Origin: Chara braunii
Taxonomy: Eukaryota; Streptophyta; Charophyceae; Charales; Characeae
Direction: 5' to 3'
NCBI GenBank assembly: GCA_003427395.1
Contig: BFEA01000281.1
Coordinates: 832,562-857,330, forward strand
DNA length: 24,769 bases
Shown here: positions 17,664 to 24,769 of the stretch, piece by piece
Position numbering within the stretch: the stretch's first letter is position 1
How the letters are laid out: each line of letters starts with the position of its first letter
Notes under the pieces: generated by a model
The model's database searches: none
What the model saw: the letters and a program-made list of their open reading frames with translations, nothing else
What the model was told of the DNA's origin: nothing
Translations under genes and position numbers: made by a program

Positions 17664-18395
17664 GCTTCCTGAATTTTGCGAATTTAGACATGGACTCGAG
17701 CGCGGGTCCTATAGACGCAGGCGCAGACAATGTTCGTTTTGATCGAGCCTGCACGTATGTGCACGAGACCACGTTTGCGACCAATCGGATCGACCGAGTA
17801 TCCCTTTGGTCAAGAGATCGTTTGACCCGTCGTCATGCTAGCCCGTGTGCGCGTCAAGAAATAGACATTAGGAAGGCAATCCGTTGGCAATCACTCATTT
17901 GCATACACCAGCCAGGTCCGCCGAGTGTTCGTTAAATTCTTCTCTCTTATGCAAAAAGGGAACGAGAAACTCAAACATCAATTGAACGCGAGGGCCGTGT
18001 GGATTTCCGGAAAAGCATAGCAAGAGATCGACCAGGGGTTGCGCATCACGCCATATCACCGAGGAAGCTTTACATCATCATAACCCAAACTCCCCTAGGT
18101 CACGCGTAGACAATCATCGTGCCCGATCTCATCATACCGCAATGGAACAAGGGTGAGGGGGAAAAACCAAACCATTCACAAGAAAGACACATACCAGGGA
18201 TAGTTCTGAACAGAAAGAGGACCGACACCACTCATCAAAACAACATAGGTGGGAGGAAGAAAAGAAGGACACCATTCCACACATATCATAAGCTAAAAAT
18301 CCAAAATGATTCGCAAGAAGATCGGATCGGCCATATCAAAATCGCCCAAGGTTGAAATCAAAAGTTATACAGAGGGTTAGAGAAAGGCATTATCT

Positions 18396-18405
<10 letters not shown>

Positions 18406-18480
<75 letters not shown>
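18406..18480. repeat. (CT)n tract of unit A
   Basis: About 37 CT units; on the minus strand a (GA)n tract downstream of the TATA-like site. Confidence 0.95.
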
Positions 18481-18483
<3 letters not shown>

Positions 18484-18741
18484 CTATATCACCTCCGATG
18501 CGGGCAGTCCGTCGCCCCGCACCAACACCGAGTCGTCACCCCGCTTAGTCCTAGTACGCAAGCCCGGTTCGCCAGTGCGTCATAGTCCGTCGTGGCCCGC
18601 ACGTCAACCCTGCCTACCCGGCACCAGCTCGTCGGGTCGCCCGACTCACTTCGGCTCATCTTCTCACTTACTTGTTAGTCGGTCCTCACTGACCGCGCTA
18701 ACTTCCAAATTTTGAGAGAGCAAACTAATCGCGCTTGCGAA

Positions 18742-18748
18742 ATTTATA
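18742..18748 (-). promoter_or_regulatory. TATA-like box of unit A
   Basis: TATAAAT on the minus strand within about 27 bases (around 18725-18751) identical in unit B, although the surroundings differ. Position upstream of the (GA)n tract and ORF suits a core promoter. Transcription is not shown. Confidence 0.4.
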
Positions 18749-19503
18749 GCGGGCATGCTTGCGAGATGAACTCGTGATTATGCCTAAGTGAGGGGAAGGG
18801 GAAGAGAAGGAAGTGCCTACGCCTGCATGGCCAAGCCGTGGTGTGGGGGACGTTGTGACGCCCAACGTCACGCCCAACGCGACTTCCTGATCGGAGTGGG
18901 AAGGGGCCCCGAAAGTGCGAAGAAGGGGGTGTGCCAAGGATTTTAGGAAAGTGGGTGTGGAGTCTCAGGTCGGAACTGGGATCTCCTGTGGCAATTTTCG
19001 GGGGTAAAAGCGCAAGAGGGGATATGTAGATCGTGCCTTGGCGCTTTAAGCCTTATGAGAAGGAAGGTAGACCACCTAGCGGGAAAACTGCAGATGTTGT
19101 GCAGCGTAGGGCAGATGGCATTTACAGTACATCCCAAACCAAAGTTCCCCGGGTACTCTTCTACAACCCCAGCATCGACAGATCTAAACACTCTTGCATT
19201 CTCGAACAAAATCCCCATAATATTGCCCCTGCCAACTAATCCCAATTTCCTCAGCTTAAAACCCAAAAATGGAAATCACCATTGCCTTTGGTTTCGCCTT
19301 CGGGGTCGATTGCGTGGTTTGGCCAGTTGTCGGCGCCGCTCGTAACAGGCTTCGGATTCTGCTGAGGCGGGCCGTAAACGGAGGCCGTGCACTCGTCGCT
19401 CAACCTCGGTTCGAATCTGTCGGGTAGTTCCTGAGGCCCGGTGCGCCCGGTAATGTTGGCAACTCTCGCACGGCGGGCTGGGCCAATAGCGAGCTATGGA
19501 ATT

Positions 19504-19818
19504 TCATGGAACCACTGTGAGTTGGTGATAGGGGAGGAGGAGATGGAAGAGAGGGAAGGTGGTGGTGATAACGACGAAGCCCAGGGATATGTAGTATTGA
19601 GTATTGTCCGTATCGGGGTAGTCTGGGTCTCTAGGATCGCGGGTTATAGCCCAGTGGAAATCCCTCGCGCATAGTCGGTCGTGCTCCGTCAGACAGGGGA
19701 ATTTCGGGTATCTCAAGTTTCCTCGTAGTCTAAGTTGTTCGCCTTCCCAATACTCGCGATATTTCGGGCCCCTCAGGTTTTCGTAGTCGGATGTCCACGA
19801 GGGAGATCTCGCAGCCAT
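19504..19818 (-). CDS. short ORF of unit B, conserved with unit A (unknown)
   Basis: 104 codons from ATG. Residues 8-60 contain SDYENLRGPKYREYWEG, RYPKFPCLTEHDRLCARDF and a WAI end, matching unit A at many positions with a four-residue gap. The tail (YISLGFVVITTTF...) is not shared. The DNA between the two ORFs is more diverged than the promoter-like block, yet the frame and charge pattern persist, which hints at past selection on protein. Function not recognised. Confidence 0.38.
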   Translation of the reverse strand: MAARSPSWTSDYENLRGPKYREYWEGEQLRLRGNLRYPKFPCLTEHDRLCARDFHWAITRDPRDPDYPDTDNTQYYISLGFVVITTTFPLFHLLLPYHQLTVVP

Positions 19819-20377
19819 GTCCGTTTAGTAAGCCGATTCCCCCGCATCCTTATACGGGGTTAAGGCCGACTCACGCGGATAAGCGCGTACGTGGCGACTC
19901 GGTTTTCTCGAGATCGCGCTCGTGCGTGCTCGTACTTGTAAGGAACAACTGATTGGTTCTAGTTACGTTCAACATGAGTGCAAATATCCTACCAATCACT
20001 ACATGCCATAGATGTGACGCAGAAGGACGATCGACTCATCTCAGCACTTAACAATGAGACCCCGGACATCAAGACGAGCATTTTCAATCGGTTCTGAGCG
20101 TATAGCTCCCGCAAGTGAACATTGGTTAGAGACGAAACAGGCATCGAGAAGCAGAGCTAGAAATCCGAAAAAATCACTAATAAAAGAGAATTTACATTCA
20201 TTGCATGCATGCATACCGAACAAAATCACAGGAAAATGCGAGAAAATATGTACAAGCGAAGTTCAAAAGAGGAGGTCCGTGACAACAAAATCGGCCATAC
20301 TTGGATCCAAAATTGTACAGATGAACAGGGGAAGAAGGAGACAACAAAAAAAAGGAACCTTATCCCGCACCCACACA

Positions 20378-20380
<3 letters not shown>

Positions 20381-20443
<63 letters not shown>
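20381..20443. repeat. (CT)n tract of unit B
   Basis: About 31 CT units at the same place in the unit as 18406-18480. Confidence 0.95.
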
Positions 20444-20447
<4 letters not shown>

Positions 20448-20694
20448 TACCGGTAGTCCGTCGCCGTGTATCAACGCAAAGTTGTCATCCCGCTTGGTTC
20501 AAGCATGCAAGCCAAGCTCGCCCATGCACCACAGTCTGTCGCGGCCCCGCACGTCAACCCCGCATACCTGACACCAGCTCGTCGGATCGCCCAACTCTCA
20601 CACTCACTTACCTTCCAAACTTGCTCGTTAGCAGACCCTCACTGATCGCGCTAACCTCAAATTTCTTAAAGAGTCAACTAATCGCGCTTGCGAA

Positions 20695-20701
20695 ATTTAT
20701 A
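20695..20701 (-). promoter_or_regulatory. TATA-like box of unit B
   Basis: TATAAAT on the minus strand in the block conserved with unit A (CTAATCGCGCTTGCGAAATT on the plus strand precedes it in both). Confidence 0.4.
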
Positions 20702-20803
20702 GCGTGCACGCTTGCGCGAGGGATATGGGATTAGCCCCAAGTGATGAGAAGGAGAAGAGAGGAAGTGCCTACGTCTGCATGTTTGGGCCGAGGCACGGGG
20801 GAC

Positions 20804-22100
20804 TGAGCCACTCTCCGCGCATCGATCCGGTCATGCAAGCATAGGAACCAATCAGGTCAGGGAAGAAGGCGTGCATGCGCGGGCGAGCACAAGGCGGGAA
20901 GAGAGAAGAACACGAAGGACATCAAGAACGAGAAAATTACAGTTGCAATTACACCCGCCAAAACTTTTACAGTTACGTGCGATATTAAGGCGCAAAAAGA
21001 AATCAAAACCCAGATCTTGTCGCGGCAAGGCGTGCGTAAGCAGGGAGCGCCGCGAAGCAAAATCCAGAAGGCGCCTAAATTCCTATCTTAAGTCCTAATT
21101 GGAAAGGAAAAATTCCGAAGAAAAACAATTCCGAAAACCCGTGGGGGCTCGACACCAGTTGAAAATTCAAAAACGATAGTCCCGCGCGATGATTGCGCCA
21201 AAATCCCCAGTGCCCACAACAGAACAAGAAAGAAAAAGCTATGGTACAGTTATCCTTCGCGCTCGCTAAGGCGCGGTTCTCCAACCATTGGCACGGGATC
21301 TTCCCGACACCGATCCGACATTCTCAGCAGAAAAACGAAAAAGAAACGAGGACATCCATGCAAATTGCTCGCCCGACCCGTCTGCCCACAACTCACCCCT
21401 TCCACCCGTCGTATTTCCCCAAAACAACTTCGCGCAGAAAATCGCGTGGTTTCAGAAAGTGGCTCGTCACAACGCAGCCACACTCCACGCATCGATCCGG
21501 CCATGTAGTCGCTCAGGCCAATTAGAGTGGAGGACGAGGTATGCACGACAGAGGGGAAGAAGGCGGGGAAACACAAGAGAATCAAGGAGTACAGTTACAA
21601 TCGCGCCCGCCAAAAATTACAGTTACATGTAGGATTAAGGGCATGATACCGTCAGAGCCCAGTTCCCACTGCAGTGAGAGGTGCGCGAGCAAAAAGCGGG
21701 GCGCAACAAAATTCCAGAGCACCTAAATTCCTAGTCTAAATCCTATTTGCAAAAAGAAATCCCGAAAAGAAACAATTTCAAGAGTCCGTCATCCGTTGTA
21801 TATTTTAAACGACATTCCCGCGTGCTAATCGCGCCAAAATTCTCATCTCCCACAACAGAACAAGAAAGAAGTTATGGCAACCGTTATTTATCGAGCGCAC
21901 TAAGGCGCGGTCACCCAATCGTCGTCGAGGGACTTCCCCGGCTCTGGTCCCGAAAGCAAGGAAAGAAAGAAGCGAGGATATCCATACAACTTGCCTGGCC
22001 AACCCGCCATCTTTCACCCGACCAACCAGTTTCCAACCCTCGAAATCGCTTCGCGCAGAAAATCGTGCGATTGCAGAAAATAGTTTGTCACACCATTGCT
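20804..22100. repeat. two tandem ~660-bp units
   Basis: CGCATCGATCCGG starts at 20818 and 21488 (period 670). Later blocks repeat at slightly shorter distance: AGTTACAATCGCGCCCGCCA-like, CCTAAATTCCTA, CGCGCCAAAAT, CACAACAGAACAAGAAAGAA, CTAAGGCGCGGT, TTCGCGCAGAAAATCG. The second copy ends near 22095, where CATTGCTTTGGCTACCTTAG takes over. Several repeated phrases contain CCCGCCAAAA and AGTTACA; no open frame is conserved between copies. Confidence 0.7.
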
Positions 22101-22152
22101 TTGGCTACCTTAGGGCTGCGTTCCCCGCGCCCACGCAGTAGACAATTGCAGG
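22098..22152. repeat. partial copy of the 16070-16130 segment
   Basis: CATTGCTTTGGCTACCTTAG GGCTGCGTTCCCC and GTAGACAA are shared with 16069-16120, including the left inverted repeat of the MITE-like element. No right inverted repeat is present here. Confidence 0.6.
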
Positions 22153-22270
22153 AGTGGACCCGCCGCTACCCCTTTTGTGTAGGGGCAAAGTGGAAAGCAA
22201 TGTTCATGCGCATTCACACCAGACCCTGCCTCATGGCCTGGGTCTGAGGGCATTGGCAAATGGTTTTTTT

Positions 22271-22656
22271 CTTTAGCCCCTTTTGCAGCTCACATGCAAG
22301 GGAGGACCAGTCCTCGAACTTTGCTACCGGGTTTGTTCTTTAGCACTTTTTGCAGTTCACATGCAAGGGAGGACCAGTCCTCTAACTTTGCTACAGCACC
22401 GATTGTACACGCGATAGCTGTAGGTAGTCCGTAAAAGCGCGGTGGACCAGTTCCCCAACAACTTCGAGTTTTTTCTTTAGCACCTTTTGCAGTTCACATG
22501 CAAGGGAGGACCAGTCCTCTAACTTCGCTACTGCACCGATTGTATTGTATTGTATGTGCCATAGCTGTAGGTAGTCCGTAAAAACATGGTGGACCAGTTC
22601 CCCAACAACTTTTACCCCCTTAGAACGCACAAGTTCCCCAACAACTTTTACCCCAC
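22271..22656. repeat. ~137-bp tandem repeat, two full and one truncated unit
   Basis: Units start CTTTAGCMCYTTTTGCAG at 22271, 22338 and 22475, each followed by CACATGCAAGGGAGGACCAG. The first lacks the second half (GCACCGATTGTA ... GTAGGTAGTCCGTAAAA ... GGACCAGTTCCCCAACAACT). The CCCCAACAACTTTTACCCC end is repeated again at 22632-22656. Confidence 0.8.
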
Positions 22657-22872
22657 CAGGAAGCCGAAGCCTATTGACTTACGGTGTAGTTTGTTTGTTG
22701 ATGTGGTTGGGGAAGGATAAGGTAGTGATTATGCTGTGTATATGTTTTGTCATGTTCGCTATACACAACTTGAAGAGTGTGTGTCTGTGGGGTCCCCGTT
22801 GGTGCTTTATTCACCATGTTCATATGACGTTGGACCCAGAACCCAGTTTCCAGCAAGTGGCGGAGACAGGAG

Positions 22873-22924
22873 AATGTGTGTGCGTGTGTATGTGAGAGTG
22901 AGTGAGTGTTTGTGTGTGTGTGTG

Positions 22925-22956
<32 letters not shown>

Positions 22957-22983
22957 CGTGTGTGTGTGTGTGTGTGTGCTCCC

Positions 22984-23042
<59 letters not shown>
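22873..23042. repeat. (TG)n followed by (GA)n microsatellite
   Basis: TG repeats with GAGTGAGTG and GCG interruptions to about 22979, a CTCCCCACACA spacer, then about 27 GA units. ORFs here are artefacts. Confidence 0.95.
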
Positions 23043-23046
<4 letters not shown>

Positions 23047-23430
23047 GCAGGCGCTGACCTCCAAAAAAAAAGAAAAAGTAAAAATAGTAATGTTATTGGA
23101 GTAAAAGAGTTTTTTCTTTCGAAATATATACCGCAGCCTTAGGGGTGGGAACAAGCTATCTTTCAGGTCCGATGCAGCCAAAATGAGGGTGCGTTATGTT
23201 CGGGGAACCGCGGGAGATGAAGCAAGGCCGCGGGCACGACGTTCAACGAATAGGATGGGAAGTTCGAGGAACAGTGGCAGATGCGATGGGCCTCGCTGCA
23301 GTACTCTCCGCGTGCACAAAGAATGCACAAAAAAGATGGCAATGTATCTTTGCGTTTTATAGCGGAAGATTCAGTCTCATATTGCACATTTGGAGATATA
23401 GTGCAGCGAGGCCCAATGTCTCGGTTATGA
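23043..23430. other. no gene seen
   Basis: An A-rich patch after the microsatellite, then mixed DNA with short frames only. A GCAGCCTTAGGGG phrase near 23133 recalls the MITE termini, but no partner is visible. Confidence 0.45.
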
Positions 23431-23454
23431 CGATGGCTATGGCGGTGACAATGT

Positions 23455-23527
23455 TGATGACAACAATGGCTATGGCGATGGTGATGATGATGGCGATGGT
23501 GATGATGATGGCGATGGTGATGACGAT
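23455..23527. repeat. 18-bp minisatellite (GATGGCGATGGTGATGAT)
   Basis: Three near-exact units at about 23473-23527 with degenerate units before them. Translates as repeated Met/Ala/Val, so not coding. Confidence 0.85.
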
Positions 23528-23542
23528 TGGTGTTGGCGTTGC

Positions 23543-23620
23543 GGTACCCTGGTTGTCCTTTTCAATAACAACAAGAAGAAGAATTTAACCCGCTGTTGTT
23601 CTGGAATGATCCAGGGTACC
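23543..23620. other. 10-bp inverted repeat GGTACCCTGG/CCAGGGTACC
   Basis: Perfect inverted repeat at 23543-23552 and 23611-23620 around a 58-base interior that also holds AACAAC and GTTGTT. Its right arm overlaps the start of the foldback element by three bases. Confidence 0.5.
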
Positions 23621-23726
23621 CGTCTTCCACCGAATAGAACGTACGGTCATTATCGCCGTATCTGGACTGAAAGCTAGCCCAAATGCAGCTAGAACGCTCG
23701 TACGTTTTGTTCGAGGGAAGACGGGT
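23618..23726. repeat. foldback element, copy 2
   Basis: 27-base terminal inverted repeats (23618-23644 and 23700-23726) sharing ACCCGTCTTCC and AACGTAC with a few mismatches between. The interior (GTACGGTCATTAT, CCCAAATGCAGCT) matches copy 1 at 3446-3535. Size about 109 bp. No clear target duplication seen. Confidence 0.65.
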
Positions 23727-23999
23727 AGTTATGGCGCCTGTAAGCAGGGGAGTTGGTGACGTGGCAGCTTGTGGAAGGTGCAGATTGAGACTTACTGACA
23801 CGTGTCCAAATGATGGCGGCAAACTTGATCTTGGCCTTGGCCATGCCACTGAGAAGATCTTAACAAGCACCTCCAATCAGTTGAGCAGATCACAGAAACA
23901 GACGACCGCCAAGCTGCAAATCGTTAACTACTGTAACTGATCCGATCTGGGGGCACATGTCTGTGCTCTCACTTCAGATGTCTGTTCTCTTCATGGGCA

Positions 24000-24014
24000 C
24001 GAACACAGGGGAAG

Positions 24015-24052
<38 letters not shown>

Positions 24053-24055
24053 GAG

Positions 24056-24087
<32 letters not shown>

Positions 24088-24103
24088 GAACACAGGAGAA
24101 GAT
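24000..24103. repeat. poly-A insertion between 17-bp direct repeats
   Basis: CGAACACAGGRGAAGAT occurs at 24000-24016 and 24087-24103 (one mismatch). Between them are only a poly-A run, GGGGAG and a second poly-A run. This looks like a target-site duplication around a retroposed poly-A tail, or a slippage product. Confidence 0.6.
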
Positions 24104-24700
24104 GAAAACAGGAGGAGACGAAAGAGAGTGACGAGCCTCTGCCGCATTCATGTTGACAAACAAAAAATTGGCGATTTGGTTAAGGGGGAGGGGGAGGAAG
24201 GGGGGGGAGGGGGAGGCAAACAGGGGATGATCGTGAGGTGTTGAAGCATCTGAAGAGCTGAGGAAGAGCTGACGTGTCCGACGGGAAGTTCGCACGGATG
24301 GTGGATAGCTGTGGCGGTCGGGATCTCGATCGACATGATGGGTCATAAGGCTTGTGACTGACAGTGTGGCTCGGATCTTCGTTGCGTATCGTCCGAAGTA
24401 TAGAAGCAGAGACTCAGCGGGGACACACCTAATCAGTCTGCTACGCGGACGCAGATGAGCAGGCGAGATACCCATGGAAGTCCAGAATCAACGGCTGACA
24501 CGGGGGCGGAACGTTGGTCGTCGAGCACTTGGCTCTTGGACACTTGCCAAGCTCTATCATCGCTCTCTCTCTTGCTCACTATCCCTCTCTCTGTGTCTGT
24601 GTCTGTGACTGGAAACGTGTGCGTGCGCACCTTCTCGGTATCTATCACGTCTCACGCTCACGCGCAAACACAGAAGCACACGATACGCACTTGGACGAGA
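24104..24700. other. no gene; purine-rich then mixed DNA
   Basis: G-rich tract near 24185-24222, then mixed sequence without recognisable genes. Open frames on the minus strand run through T and C homopolymers. Confidence 0.5.
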
Positions 24701-24701
24701 T

Positions 24702-24769
<68 letters not shown>
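24701..24769. repeat. (CA)n microsatellite at the right end
   Basis: CA run with one CG interruption continues to the last base. Confidence 0.97.

Larger units (their letters stand above)
16959..18853 (-). repeat. 1.9-kb tandem unit A
   Basis: Starts TGTGACGCCCAACCTCACGCCC, followed by GCGACTTCCTGATCGGAGTG and GTGCCAAGGATTTTAGGA blocks that recur 1,895 bases later in unit B. Inside are a minus-strand ORF (17349-17663), a (CT)n tract (18406-18480), conserved sequence after it, a TATA-like site (18742-18748) and a GAAGTGCCTACGCCTGCATG block near the end, all in the same order in unit B. It may be a retroelement (the TGTGACGCC start is LTR-like) or a tandemly duplicated gene-like unit transcribed leftward. 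Confidence 0.7.
18854..20806 (-). repeat. 1.9-kb tandem unit B
   Basis: Same order of blocks as unit A: TGTGACGCCCAACGTCACGCCC start (with GTGACG/CGTCAC able to pair), GATCGGAGTGGGA and GTGCCAAGGATTTTAGG, homologous minus-strand ORF (19504-19818), (CT)n (20381-20443), conserved post-(CT)n block and TATA-like site, ending near the GAAGTGCCTACGTCTGCATG block. It then changes to the ~660-bp repeat. Confidence 0.7.

Noticed and set aside
22873-23042. telomere-like or coding repeats
   Set aside because: Plain TG and GA dinucleotides; no TTTAGGG-type units, and ORFs are repeat artefacts.

Overview
The window looks like one complete draft scaffold of repeat-dense, non-coding eukaryotic nuclear DNA. 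It starts in a (GT)n run and ends in a (CA)n run. It contains long (CT)n/(GA)n, (CA)n, (GC)n, (AAAT)n and poly-A tracts, an assembly gap of 130 N and two single N. There are no operons, bacterial ribosome sites or convincing single-copy host genes. The style of the repeats and the zinc-knuckle protein suggest the green/streptophyte lineage, possibly a charophyte such as Chara. That placement is an inference from impression, not a computed assignment.

The one element that can be read in detail lies on the minus strand at about 8.94-14.83 kb. It is a nearly full-length but decayed Penelope-like retroelement (PLE). It is bounded by two homologous pseudo-LTRs (8935-9724 and 13912-14833). Between them one reading frame runs from 13724 to 9529, interrupted by eight in-frame stops and one frameshift. 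Domain order is CCHC zinc knuckle, charged coiled coil, acidic/AT-hook/SAP-like region, N-terminal GIY-YIG endonuclease, basic linker with a CxC motif, reverse transcriptase (motif A YDVKEMF, motif B GIPMG, motif C VDD), thumb. GIY-YIG before RT with a CxC linker is the arrangement described for the permuted Naiad/Chlamys PLE clade. Each pseudo-LTR also carries a hammerhead ribozyme on the coding strand. As I recall, canonical hammerheads were reported absent from that clade, so the combination is the most interesting observation here.

Layout of the rest. 0-3 kb: microsatellites, CpG-rich DNA and one doubtful ORF with paired CxxC motifs. 3-5.5 kb: an 83-bp perfect tandem duplication, two tRNA-like (SINE-like) heads on opposite strands around a foldback element, and a degenerate four-copy repeat. 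5.6-8.9 kb: a degenerate repeat with a 63-bp-arm hairpin, a long (CT)n, a partial copy of the 1.9-kb family, and a hairpin cluster. 8.9-14.8 kb: the PLE. 15.7-16.9 kb: a diverged ~200-bp repeat with nested microsatellites and a small TIR element. 16.96-20.8 kb: two tandem ~1.9-kb units, each with a minus-strand TATA-like site, a (GA)n tract and a homologous short ORF. 20.8-22.1 kb: two ~660-bp tandem units. 22.27-22.66 kb: a ~135-bp tandem repeat. 22.8-24.8 kb: microsatellites, an 18-bp minisatellite, a second copy of the foldback family and a poly-A insertion flanked by 17-bp direct repeats.

The only components that form a working system are those of the PLE: ribozyme, nucleic-acid-binding N-terminus, endonuclease and RT. 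This copy is probably inactive.
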